A DNA stretch of 64,000 bases from Pogonophryne albipinna (lineage: Eukaryota > Chordata > Actinopteri > Perciformes > Artedidraconidae): positions 11,896,063 through 11,960,062 of the forward strand of contig CM053247.1 in assembly GCA_028583405.1 (NCBI GenBank), in the 5' to 3' direction. The notes beneath the pieces were generated by a model. The model worked only from the letters and a program-made list of their open reading frames with translations. It searched no databases and had not been told where the DNA came from. This document shows, in pieces, positions 11,531 through 21,897 of this stretch. Position 1 is the stretch's first letter. Each line of letters opens with the position of its first letter. A program made the translations under genes and the position numbers.

Positions 11531-12300
11531 TGTATAACTCTGCTCATATTTTGTATCAAATACCCCTCTCAAATTGGATATCCTTACAAGCTCCCCCTCC
11601 TTAAAGTTCATTTTGGCAGCAGCTTTTTTAGGAAGGCCAGAGGGGGTATACAGGTTCCGAAACACTTGAGCCGCATTTTCCTTGGTCACCTGCATTGGTG
11701 TCATTTTAATACTTCGATGAAAACTATTATTGTAACTTTCAATTAGTTCAGGTAAGACATCTATATATCTATGAGTGTTTTTAGCTGTAAAATACCGCCA
11801 CATTTTAGTTTTCAGCGTACGGTTAAATCTCTCTACCACACATGCCTTCATATCACTGGCTGTTGCATAATGTGCAATACCTCGTTTCTTCAATAAGGTT
11901 TGAAAAACTTTGTTAAAGAATTCTTTCCCTGCGTCTGTTTGTATCTTTTTGGGCATCTGACTGTGTGTTAAAATTGTATCAAAGGCCTTGGTAACCTCTA
12001 TGCCCGTCTTCTTCTTTAATGCCTGAGCATAGGCTTTTTTCGAAAATACATCTACGACTGTTAACAAATAATTAAAACCATCATTATATTTGGACAGTGA
12101 CTGTATATCGCAAAGATCTGCTTGAAATTGTTGTAACGGCCTGAGTACGAAAACTCTGTTTCTTACAAAATGCACCCGAGCCGGCTTATGCAAAGTATAT
12201 GCATCTCTACATTTACTTGTTTACCCATTTCATTCTGTACAGCTCTATGGAGTTTATCCACACCTTCTAAACTCCCTGGATTAGAAGGAGTGTAGTACAC
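11525..12300 (-). pseudogene. Maverick/Polinton-type integrase, right copy, frameshifted
   Basis: This is the mirror copy of the integrase at 3994-4797. From about 12193 down to 11525 it encodes the same core as the left copy, with the DDE residues and the same YEQSYTW end at the array. Near 12205 it lacks 28 bases present in the left copy, between aatgtagag and atgcatatac. That shifts the frame and removes about nine residues of the N-terminal region. The remaining frame can only open after the break, at HKPARVHF. If either copy were ever expressed, only the left one could give the N-terminal part. Confidence 0.8.
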
Positions 12301-12647
12301 AAAAACCTAAATAAGATCTTTTTAAATTAATATGAATACCTTCTTTGCAAAAAAACAGATACTTCCTTGAAGTTAACAGTTTCACAAAAACTTGAAAAAG
12401 AAAACATCCTTAGCAAGCACTAATCATTTAAAGCAAAACCCTGAATCAAATCTAGAGAGGACAATAACGTTTTTATGTGTCTTAGTGAGTGAAAAAATAA
12501 TGGTTGTTTTATTTAGTTTTGAACGTATTTATTTTTAAAGACTAACTCCATCCCCTCGCTTCTCACCTCACAGAAAGTGTCTTAATCAACATACAGATTA
12601 ACATACCAGGCTTATCTCTAACCCCCACACAAAAGGCCAACTCCTAC

Positions 12648-12678
<31 letters not shown>

Positions 12679-12773
12679 AATTGTTCTTAAGGTAGGGGGT
12701 AGATCATTTTGGAGAAAACCAGCTCCAGTGAGCGAGAATTAGAAAAGTACACAACCGAAAATCTGCCGCTTCC

Positions 12774-12983
12774 TCACATAGCCCCTCCTCCAGCACACAT
12801 GAACGCGCTCCACATGACCAAAAAGAGGGCACGAGATAAGTTTATGCAAAGATCTCTGGCTGTAGGCGTCTGAACCCGGGCCATATACTGCATTCGTTTC
12901 TTGACTGGTGCTCCAGACGGATGGCGGTAAGTTGTCACAGGCGTCTCGCTGATTAAACCCATATCGAGGCGTCTCTTGGCCAT
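12774..12983 (-). CDS. 69-codon ORF of the palindromic element, right copy
   Basis: The translation is identical to the copy at 3307-3516, and again a long A run (read on this strand) sits directly before the ATG. The same caution applies: its second half is antisense to a MITE family present elsewhere in the window. Confidence 0.3.
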   Translation of the reverse strand: MAKRRLDMGLISETPVTTYRHPSGAPVKKRMQYMARVQTPTARDLCINLSRALFLVMWSAFMCAGGGAM

Positions 12984-13597
12984 TTTTTTTTTTTTTTTTA
13001 AAAGGTGACTTAGTAAGTGGAGATTACTGTCTTTTTTAATTTGAGAATATTCCTATTTTCATCTAATTCCCCCTATCTGATAAGAGGAAGGGGGTGGAGA
13101 AAGGGGGGAGAGGCCTGGGCGGGGAGGGGGTTAGACAGTCTCACACTTAAATTCAAAGACACACATAGATTAACATCAAAAGGCTTATAACACACCACCT
13201 CAAAGGGATAACATCACAGGCTAATTAGATTATACAACCCTGAGGGGACCAGACAGCGTAACTTCAAAGAGACTACCTTAATCAACACATCAAAGAAATA
13301 GACAACAAAGGCACTACCCTGGGGGGCATTCCACACCTACCTATTATCTCACATCAAAGAATTAGACTACAAAGGCACTACCCTGGGGGCATTCCACACC
13401 TACCTATTATCTCACATCAAAGAATTAGACTACAAAGGCACTACCCTGGTAGCTCATTAACATGATTGTACCCAATCACATCAAAGGGTTTCGAACAATG
13501 GAGGCGGGACTTAGCTCATTTGCATAATTGGGGGCGTGTCCACCTGTCACTTTTTTATGCATACTAATGAGACGAAAGCGGCATTGTTACTACTACT

Positions 13598-13603
13598 AAC
13601 ATA
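13598..13603. repeat. Right 6-bp target site duplication aacata
   Basis: Exact match to 2529-2534, directly outside the last base of the right arm. Confidence 0.85.
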
Positions 13604-14685
13604 GATAAAGCCTTAGATCTTTGATTTCAGCTCAGGAAAAATGGGAGCAAAAACAAAAGGGTTGCCTTTTATATTTTTGTTCAGTGTCGTTGAAGGCAGA
13701 GCTTGTAAATAATACTTTTAAAAATGTTCACACCAGTCGCTCCAATCCCCCATGTTTTCACTTCTTAAACTTTGTGTTATGTATTTAAGAGGGATACATT
13801 CCTGGTTGCTGCTGGATATTTTTCGGGGCTCTCTCAAAGAGAAAAAGCCTACTTGACCAACTTCTACTTTATAGATCTAACTGCAGAATCTCAAACTCCA
13901 TCAAGAAAGAAAGACATCACAACTCTGCCGCAAACTGTTTGATTGACAAGCCAAGTATGAAAAAAAAAGTTTGAAAAATGTGTTGAACTTCAAAAAGGTA
14001 ACTACTTTTGATACACGCCTGTTATTGACATATCTGATTGAGCCGTGTCCTTTTCTTTCACTGCTGTTTGGAATTGGATGAAACAGATGAAACAGGGTGA
14101 ATGGTTAGTTTGGCTCTTTTTCATCCAAATGCGTTTCCAGCCCCTTTCAACTTGTAGCTGAAAGTGCAAAGCCAGCATGTGTTTTGAACTTGTCACAGTG
14201 TATCGCTGCAGCCCAGGGAAGGAAGGGGGGGTGGGGGGTGAAGTCAACCCTGAATACCTGCCCACCATCAGTGCATGGTGAGCATCTGTGAGCTGTTAAG
14301 ACCACTTCATCTTGGCCACAGGAATGGGGTTAGTGGTGTTAGGATGTAAAGAGGGGTACAATGTGTCTATCTTTATTTGTAAAAGCAATGTGAGTACCGA
14401 GTGTAGAAGGAATAGTGTTTTATGTTGAAGTTTCTCTGCATGTGGGTCCAGAAAGAAAATTAAGGGAGGTCTGGGATGATATACTGGTATGTGCGGCATG
14501 CTGGGACTAATTGCTTATTTCCACGCTCGAAATGTAGGGTTAAACAATTTAACGGTTGGACACTTTTGGTAATTTTCTACCAGTTAATCACCCAACATGT
14601 AGGAAGTCATGTAGAAAACACTTTGCTACCTTTCTTCAAGGTGCTAACACTTTTTTTGAGAGCCTATATAAAGTGTGCAATGAGC
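13604..14685. other. Non-coding flank right of the palindromic element
   Basis: No gene recognised. Short ORFs at 14002-14499 show no family features. Confidence 0.4.
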
Positions 14686-14693
14686 CCTTACTT

Positions 14694-15708
14694 CAGTGGT
14701 TCCCAAAGTGAGGGGCACGCCCCCCCTGGGGGGCGCAGAGGCATGACAGGGGGGGCGCGAGAGACCAGGAGGAAAAATGGTTATTAAAAAAAATAATAAT
14801 AATCATAATTGGAAAAATTATTGATTCGAAAATTATACAGTACTATTACGTCTGGGTCTCTGTGTTTCATTAAAGCTCGGCTCTGTGTGTGTGTGGAACG
14901 AGCCATTTTGTGTGCGTGCGAGAGAGAGAGAGCGCACCGGTACCGGAGATCGTAGTTGTTAGCTTCTGGTGCTAGCGAGCTACGCTAATGGCTATAAAGA
15001 GTTTTTTCAACAACAAAGTGGAAGAGAGTCCTCTCCTGTCAGACTGAGAGGCTCAGTGAGCTAATGGACTTTCTGAGTGTTTAGATAGTTAACTTTAGTC
15101 TAAGTTATCTCAGTGGGTCTCAAACGTTTTGGTCACCATCAATGTAAACAATTATTTCCGAGGCACACGTTTATATGATCATTATAGTTATAAAAAAATA
15201 AGAGAATAAATGAAAAACAGGTTTGAAATACTATATGACAGTAAAAAAAGAATAAAGTTTAAAAGGGGAGTGATTTGTAAAATATCCATAAAGAAATAGT
15301 AAATCTGTTTACAGTTCTGTTTCATATGGGTGTTGAGATGTATCCATAGATCTCTTCATTTTGCTCTCAAAGTGCACCAGATTGATGCTTTTAACTTCAA
15401 TATTTAAAAATAAATCTTCCCGGGGGAGCATGCCCCCGGACCCCCCTCTGTGAGGTCCACACACCGCCTATAAAAATAGCACTTTACCCCTGCTTACACC
15501 TATATGCCTCGAGCCTTCATTGTAACTGTCACACTGTGTATTTGCGTGGGGAGTGTTGCAGTAGAAAATTCCACTTGCGACCGGTACATTAATGGGAAAC
15601 CCTAAATGTTTGAGCACCCTCTATGAAACGTGACTATTTGCGTTGGGGGCCCCGACTTGTTTTTTTCTCCAAAGGGGGGGCCTGACAGAAAAAGTTTGAG
15701 AACCACTG
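14694..15708. mobile_element. Non-autonomous hAT-type element, 1015 bp
   Basis: The ends are cagtggttcccaaag and, on the right, ctttttgagaaccactg-like sequence (aagtttgagaaccactg). The flanking eight bases are ccttactt on both sides (14686-14693 and 15709-15716). An 8-bp duplication with CAGTGG termini is typical of hAT elements. No transposase ORF is left inside. A related fragment lies at 50128-50255 (shared ctctcaaagtgcaccagatt). Confidence 0.85.
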
Positions 15709-15839
15709 CCTTACTTGATCATTCCAATATACTTGTATTAGTTTTCAACCTGTTAAGCCCCGAGCCTGTTTTTCAGGTCTCAGGCTTGAAAATTACATTC
15801 CCAGAACAAATGACTATATCTTCACTTCTAAAAGGGGTA

Positions 15840-16095
15840 AATTAATAATCTTTTTCTCAAAGCAATGATAAAGTTTAGTCTGTATATAATTTATATGGTG
15901 CTTCCAATTGAGTTTTTCGTCAACAAGCAGTCCTAAAAATTTACATGCACCAACTTTTTCTATCTCGGTATTGCAAATCTGTATAATGCAATCATTTCTA
16001 CTCTCAGACTTTGCATTGAATAACATGTAATTTGTTTTGGCCACATTAAGGGATAATTTATTAACTGCAAACCAGTTACATAGTCACATTCTAAT
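15840..16095 (-). pseudogene. LINE reverse transcriptase C-terminal scrap
   Basis: On the minus strand the frame reads WFAVNKLSLNVAKTNYM, then later KFLGLLVDEKLNWKHHI. This is the conserved stretch just after the catalytic region in many non-LTR reverse transcriptases. It is short, 5'-truncated and ends without a clear tail. I cannot name the clade. Confidence 0.6.
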
Positions 16096-16624
16096 TCTGC
16101 ATTCCCAATTTTAATAAGATCGCCAAGATTATGATGGGAGCAGAGAATTCAAAGTTCAGGTTCAGCCTCAATATATTTGGGGAGAATTCAAATGAGCCGT
16201 CTTTATTTGTAGACAGCCAAGCCCCCCTCCTGTGTTCGGTGAAGCATTATATGCTTAAAAATCCAATGTAGGATATAAACACGACTAAACTGCAATGATA
16301 GCAAAGCTGTGGCTTGTGTTTTTGGGGTAATAAAGTCCAAATCATCGTTGGGCTGTGAGCCAATGAGTGACGCCTGAGGAAGATGAGAAATGTAAATTAA
16401 ACATTGTTGAGAAAATGCTGCATCTCTTGCATTTATTGACATTGAGGAGCCTTATTTACCTTTTTAATATCATTTTTTGTAATTTTCAATTGCTTGGTTT
16501 TCGTGAAATTAGCCTGTTTTCCTATTAAAGTCTAACAGATTGATGCATCTCCACAGATCATCTTAAAGGCTTCGGAATCCCCCCCATTGTAGTTTAAAAA
16601 AACTGTAAAAACTAGGGCCCCCAA
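16096..16624. other. Non-coding stretch
   Basis: No gene recognised. Confidence 0.35.
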
Positions 16625-16668
16625 ACAGCATCTTGCATAGGGCCCCAAAAAAGCTAGAAACGGCCCTG
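16625..16668. mobile_element. Terminal fragment of a hAT-like repeat
   Basis: A GGGCCC-rich stretch ending aaacggccctg resembles one end of a hAT family whose termini read CAGGGCCG. I could not find its other end in the window, so only the fragment is called. Confidence 0.35.
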
Positions 16669-16855
16669 TGTAGGATCTATAGCTTGATATATATTACGAA
16701 GGTGATTTGAGGTCTTGCCAGGATAAGGTGTATGCAGCTTCCATGTAAAGTTAGCGTGGGTGAAAACAGTTTTTCCGGTCTCGAAGTTTTCATAATAAAA
16801 CCGGATGTATTCCCCTCACTGTCAAATGATTACACAGTGATATCTGCATTACTCA
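16668..16855 (+). repeat. Left arm of a 3-kb-spaced inverted repeat
   Basis: This arm matches the reverse complement of 19546-19723 with scattered differences. Shared stretches include gtgtaggatctatag and cagatatcac (in the right arm's orientation). A plus-strand ORF (16732-16917) crosses the left arm and ends in a hydrophobic, membrane-segment-like run (VISALLIVTAAAFLVLLTVL). The right arm does not keep that frame. Confidence 0.65.
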
Positions 16856-16919
16856 TTGTTACGGCTGCTGCCTTCCTGGTCCTCTTAACTGTGTTAATGT
16901 GTGTTGCATGTAAATGAGC

Positions 16920-17220
16920 TGTGCGGTTGCCCTGTCGTGATTGGCTGCCCTCTCCTGGTCCGCCCCCTGAAGATTGTGATTGGAGCACACCGGGCCCGAC
17001 GCACTCTAATCGCAGCGCACAGCCGGCGCACACCTGCTGGAGACGACTACAAAGCCTGGGGACAATCATCACTCTGGAGGCTCTGTGATGTGGGACAGAC
17101 GCCTCTCGCTACTTGGTCCTTAGACAGATCTGTTAAAATGTCGTTAAACTTGTGTGCACATCTCAGTGTGGTATTGTGTGTTAGTAGTGTCTAGAGTAGC
17201 TTAGTTAGAGGTCAGGGCAC
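16920..17220. other. GC-rich unassigned block before the minisatellites
   Basis: This block is richer in GC than its surroundings and has no recognised gene. It may be a worn LTR or element end, because it sits where the partner of the LTR at 18982-19349 would be expected. It does not match that LTR by eye. Confidence 0.25.
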
Positions 17221-17439
17221 GGAGTTGGCAGGACTCTCAGCGGAACCCCCAACGACACAGGACATGGCGTTGGCAGGACCCCCGACGAAACAGGTGTCGA
17301 CTGCACCTCCAACGGCACAGGACATAGGGTTGGCAGGACCCCCGGCAGAACAGTAGTCGGCGGGGCCTCCAACGGCACAGGACATAGGGTTGGCAGAACA
17401 GTAGTCGGCGGGACCTCCAATGGCACAGGACATAGGGAC

Positions 17440-17950
17440 TTGAGAGGGGACTCGAGAGGTGACTTGAAAGGGGACTTGAAAGGGGACTCGAGAGGAGACT
17501 TGAGAGGGAACTCGAGAGATTACTTGAGAGGGAACTCGAGAGATGACTTGAAAGAGGACTCCAGAGGGAACTTGAGAGGGAACTTGAGAGGGGACTCGAG
17601 AGGGGACCTGAGAAGGAACTTGAGAGGGGACTCGAGAGGGGACCTGAGAGGGGACTCGAGAGGAGACTCGAGAGGGGACTCGAGAGGGGACTCGAGAGGG
17701 GACTCGAGAGGGGACTTGAGAGGTGACTCGAGAAGAGACTCGAGAGGGGACCAGAGAAGGAACTTGAGAGGGGGCTCGAGAAGCAACTCGAGAGGGGACT
17801 CGAGAAGAGACTCGAGAAGGAACTTTAGAGGGAACTCGAGAGGAGACTCGAGAGGGGACTCGAGAAGGAACTTTAGAGGGAACTCGAGAGGAGACTCGAG
17901 GGGGGACTCGAGAGGGGACTCGAGAGGGGACTTGACAAGGAACTTGAGAG
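17440..17950. repeat. GC-rich minisatellite, 12- to 15-bp units
   Basis: Dozens of variants of gagaggggactc/gagaggggacttg are packed head to tail. The units are mostly multiples of three without stops, so long spurious ORFs appear in several frames on both strands (for example VPSRVPSRVSS on the minus strand). Confidence 0.9.
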
Positions 17951-18049
17951 GAGACTTGAGACGGTCGGTTCGCCGACAGAACACAGGGGGCTGGAGACGG
18001 CCGGAACGCCGACAGGACACGGGGAGCTGGCGTCGGCCGGAGAGCCAGT

Positions 18050-18540
18050 ACTGGAGCCGAAACTGGAGTCGGGACCATGGCTACTGGGGCCGGTACTGAA
18101 GCCGGAACCATGGCTGCTGGGGCCGGTTCTGCAGCCGGAACCATGGCTGTTGGGCACGGAACAGAAGCCTGGACCCTGGCTGTGTGAGCCAGGTAATGGA
18201 GCACGGAAGCATGGCTGTGTCAGTGGGCCGGTACTGGTGCACGGATCCATGGCTTTGTGGGCCGGTTCTGGAGCCGGAACCATGGCTGCTGGGGCCGGAA
18301 CTGGGGCCGGAACCATGGCTGCTGGGGCCAGGACTGGGGCTAAAACCATGGCTGTGTGGGCCGGTTCTGGAGCCGTAACCATGGCTGTGTGGGCCGGTAC
18401 TGGAGCAGGAACCACGACTGTTGTGCACGGAACCGGAACCATGGCTGTGTGGGATGGTACTGGAGCACGGTACAATGGCTGTGTGGGCCGGCACTGGAGC
18501 ACGGAACCATGGCTGTGTGGGCCTGTACTGGAGCCCAAAG
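18050..18540. repeat. Second minisatellite, ggccggaaccatggctg family
   Basis: About 15 to 18 degenerate units of 27-36 bp share accatggctg and ggccggt. Mucin-like ORFs appear on both strands and are translations of the repeat. The two minisatellites may descend from the low-complexity part of the LTR element whose 5' LTR lies at 18982-19349. Confidence 0.85.
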
Positions 18541-18589
18541 CATGGCTTCTGGGGCTCGGACTGCTAGCCTGGACCTGCGACTCCTTCTC

Positions 18590-18964
18590 TTAGGAGCCTT
18601 TTGGAGGCTCAGTGGACCTCCAAAAGCCAGACGAGTACCCGAGAACGGCTCCTGGACAGGAGCAGCAAATGGGGAAGAAGCAGATCACACCGAGACGTAT
18701 GGTGTCAGGTTGGGAATTGAGAGGCAGGGGGCTAGCATGCCTGGAGCTAGCAGGCCGGGAATCACATGTCTGGAGGAAGTCCATAATCCAGCCAGGTAAG
18801 AACCTCAATAAACATGGTTTCTCTGTTGCCAACCGGTGCGCCTCTACCAGAGCGGCCTCCTTCTGCAGAACACTGGACGCTCCCTTCCACCAATCATAGC
18901 AGCAAGCCAAATAAAAGGTAAAATGTTGTAATTCCACCTCAAATGGATCATCTGCTGGGTCCAT
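18590..18964 (-). CDS. Leading ORF of an LTR element, gag-like position, unrecognised
   Basis: The ATG lies 17 bp inside the LTR boundary and starts MDPADDPFEVELQ, the place and style of first ORFs in several fish Gypsy-type elements. The 124-codon frame has no nucleocapsid knuckle or other domain I can name and then runs into the minisatellites. It is likely a fragment of a degenerate element. It could also be non-coding. Confidence 0.35.
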   Translation of the reverse strand: MDPADDPFEVELQHFTFYLACCYDWWKGASSVLQKEAALVEAHRLATEKPCLLRFLPGWIMDFLQTCDSRPASSRHASPLPLNSQPDTIRLGVICFFPICCSCPGAVLGYSSGFWRSTEPPKGS

Positions 18965-18981
18965 TTCGGGTTAGTTCCTTC

Positions 18982-19349
18982 TGTCAGGGATGAGCGAAGC
19001 AGGCAGGACCCAAACGCAGATTTCACAGAAAAAACACCTTTATTCCAAGGCTAAATGAAACAAAACAGAACTCTTCCCGTGAACAACATCAAGACACACA
19101 AGGAACCAACAATGACAGACAGAAAAAACAGAACTTAAATACACACAAGACTAATCAAAGAAACAAGAGACAGGTGAGGAGGGAGGAGAAAACACAGGGG
19201 CACAAGGTGAGCACAATCGGGTAATCAGACAGGAGGGAACACAGACAGAAAGCAACAGGCAAGACAGGGGGTGAACACTTATCAAAATAAAACAGGAAAC
19301 CAAAGACAGAAAAAGACAAGACAAAACAAAACACAGACAGATCGTGACA
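18982..19349 (-). mobile_element. Solo or orphan 5' LTR, 368 bp
   Basis: The segment starts tgtcagggatg and ends gatcgtgaca, so on the minus strand it runs TGTCACGATC to CATCCCTGACA, with the TG...CA ends of an LTR. A matching second LTR was not found. It shares only the opening TGTCACG with the LTRs at 24760-28858. Confidence 0.6.
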
Positions 19350-19545
19350 GGAATAAAGTATTATTATTTTTTTTTAAATGTTTTCCGATTTCATATCGCA
19401 TAAACACCATATCCCGACGTGCATTGCGGCGTGATTTTAGCCTATCAAAACCTCTGAAAAAATAAATGTGTCTCTCCGAATCGAAAGAGAAAAACCTATG
19501 GGAAAAACACAAAAGCAAGGAGCATAAACTGATGTTTTTTAGTGG

Positions 19546-19723
19546 ATGAGTACTGCAGATATCACTGTTAAATCATTTGATAATTGGTTTTATTATGAAA
19601 ACGTTGAGACCGGAAATACTGTTTTCAACCCGTAACTTTACATGGAGGCTGCCGCATATACACGTTCTCCTGGCGTGAACTCAAATCATCTTCGTAATAT
19701 CTATCAAACTATAGATCCTACAC
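19546..19723 (-). repeat. Right arm of a 3-kb-spaced inverted repeat
   Basis: Partner of 16668-16855. The sequence just inside it (to about 19282, minus strand) contains a possible splice acceptor before an open frame rich in Arg and Phe. This could be an exon but is unrecognised. Confidence 0.6.
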
Positions 19724-19731
19724 ATCAACTG

Positions 19732-21678
19732 GACGTAGATTGTAAAAGTACAATATACACTTCTCGCTAGAAATCTAATCAAAAAGCGTTTTAATGGCCA
19801 AACTATCCTACAATTTAGGATTTTCCAGACAGGGTTATTTGTGAATAAAAGAATCTCAGGAGCGTTTGCAATCAACGGGAGCATGTTGTTTCTTACACAA
19901 CCACTAGAGGTGCTACACTTTAAAACGTGACTCTGGGTCGTAATAAGCTGCTGAACAATCAACCTATATGGTCGTTTTTTGTAGGAGGAAAGGATGGGCT
20001 TAACAGGTTGTCCTGCAAAAAGATATTGGTCTTAAAAGAGGACTGAATTTGTTTCAAACATATTGAGTCCAGTTTCAATCCAAATTTTGGACAAATTTTA
20101 CCTAAAGACCCGACGGATGAACATTTTATAAAAGTGTCGGAGCTAGTCATTGATTTATATTATTTCATATTTAAACATTTATTTTCCTTGCAGTTATAGT
20201 AAATGTATTATTAATTAGTGCAATTATTTTAGTTAATACATTGTATTCTTTATGCTTACATTTAAGGTGGTTTTGGGCATCGGGTGATTATGTATTTATT
20301 GGAGGCAGGTGGTGGTTGGAAAACCAAATGCAAAAAAGGATGTTCTTGCCTGGAAATTGACTATTTCACTGCGCAAGATTTGCGATCTGGTGCCCCCAGC
20401 GGCAGTTACATTTTTGAGTGAAATTAAAAAAAAACTTTTAAAATAATTATGCAGCTACAAAAAGCTTTCCATTACATTGAACCCCGATGCATTGTGGCCA
20501 TCTTGAGATACTCGGCACGATACAAGAACTTATTTTAAATTGAGAGTACATCCTCCAAGGTGCTTTAAAATATCAACATTGAATCACAGTCATCTACTGG
20601 CAACATGAAGTCAGCCTTATGTTACAAACACCATCAGATGTGCATGCAATATTACATTGTGTGGTCCACAATGAATAAAATGCAATATAATGTTTGGTAA
20701 GCGTGTGTTCTATCATGCCACATAGTGGACAGGGTAAGTTGTGCAAGATTTGTTAAATGTATTTTCCAGTGCATCACACATGCAAGAAGTAATGCTAACG
20801 CGTATGACCGGTCTGCACCAGTCATGGCAATGCACCACAGTGTCAAACAGCATCCAACCAGTTCCCAAAATGCACATGGTCGTTTGAAGGCCCATTTATC
20901 TCTGCTTGCAGCTTCAAATATATCTACAATTTATTGGCCCAGAGCTTGTTAGAGTAAATGTTTGCCAAAGAAATAAGTGTGGAAAAAGTGAACGTGAAGC
21001 TTTGTGAGAGACTCAGACTGTATTTGGACAGAGCATCAGAACATCGGCTGATACTTTCACTAAATATTTGGCAATCTCTGTTTGACAATCTTGACAGAAC
21101 TGATTTATTGTGGCATTATGTAGTATATTTTCACATGGATTCTGACCTCTGAATAAACTCTTCTCCCTTTGTCTCTATGTGTACTGAACACGCCTACGTC
21201 ATGTTTCTGTATAGTCTGTCTGGCTTTAGATCTGCTTTTCTCAGTCTCAAGTGTCTTTAAAGTGTATTTCTTCATCCTCAATTTATCTCTTTACCTAGCA
21301 TAGAACATCCTTTATTGTATATTAAAAGATCATTTTAACCATCAAGATGAACACAGTATTATTAATGTAAAAAATAAATGAGATTCCTACCTATTTCTTG
21401 TGATAAGAATAGCGATCTTTTAACAAATGACAAGGAATTGGCTAAAAGATAATGATTTAATAAACTCACAATGGAATAACCTAAAATAAATCTATGGAAT
21501 GGAGAAAACAACTACGAGAATTAGAAACCAAATGCATATCTTTTGAGGAAAAGATGGGAGAAATGGGTAAAGTATAGAACACTATAATGAAGATTTATAA
21601 GGAACATGAGATGTAAGAATTGACAATTAATGTATATTCATATTGTGTCCATTCTTTTATTTGTATTATAATTATTAC

Positions 21679-21709
<31 letters not shown>

Positions 21710-21890
21710 TCATTTCGGATTTGTCAACTGTTATGTAGTCAATGTGTTATGTAGTCAACCTAGATGTGTTTATTTTGTTATGTATGCTTTGTGAATAATT
21801 TCTTAAAATGCAAAAAAATTAAAATAAAAAGATAATTTTTCATACTTATTTATGTCTGTTATTTGTTATCACACTGAATTTTCCATGCGG
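19732..21890. other. Non-coding stretch with an ATT microsatellite
   Basis: No gene recognised. An (att)n run lies at about 21672-21710. The stretch around 21480-21570 could be the end of an old L1-like element, but this is too weak to call. Confidence 0.4.
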
Positions 21891-21897
21891 ATTATTA

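Larger units (their letters stand above)
2535..13597. mobile_element. Palindromic Maverick/Polinton-derived element, 11,063 bp
   Basis: The element starts agtagtagtaac and ends with the exact reverse complement, gttactactact, flanked on both sides by aacata. Nearly the whole length folds on itself: left arm 2535-7257, right arm 7284-13597, with a 26-nt spacer. Each arm carries in mirror order a 62-bp minisatellite, a 69-codon ORF, a CA microsatellite, an integrase with a DDE triad, and arrays of roughly 170-bp repeats. Known Mavericks are 15-20 kb with short to moderate inverted termini and carry a protein-primed DNA polymerase, packaging ATPase, protease and capsid genes. I found none of these here. 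The sequence directly shows the palindrome and the duplication. That it is a non-autonomous derivative moved by a Maverick integrase is inference. Confidence 0.8.
7284..13597 (-). repeat. Right inverted arm, 6.31 kb
   Basis: This is the mirror image of the left arm, with differences. It has about 2 kb more array plus a 1-kb unique block (9830-10880), one central block instead of two, fewer 62-bp units, and a 28-bp deletion inside its integrase. Elsewhere, for example over the integrase core and the small ORF, the two arms are almost base-for-base identical. Confidence 0.85.

Noticed and set aside
2535..13597. The palindrome as a library or read-folding artefact
   Set aside because: The arms differ by a 28-bp deletion, a 1-kb insert and a block duplication, and a matched 6-bp duplication lies outside both arms. 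A folded read would give identical arms without these. Long-read confirmation would still be good.
16732..16917. A small membrane protein gene
   Set aside because: The frame ends in a hydrophobic stretch, but it overlaps an inverted repeat arm and a hAT fragment, has no homologue I recognise, and its mirror copy is not open.
17205..18543. Long proline/serine- or arginine-rich ORFs on both strands
   Set aside because: They are translations of minisatellite units that happen to lack stops in several frames; no domain is present.
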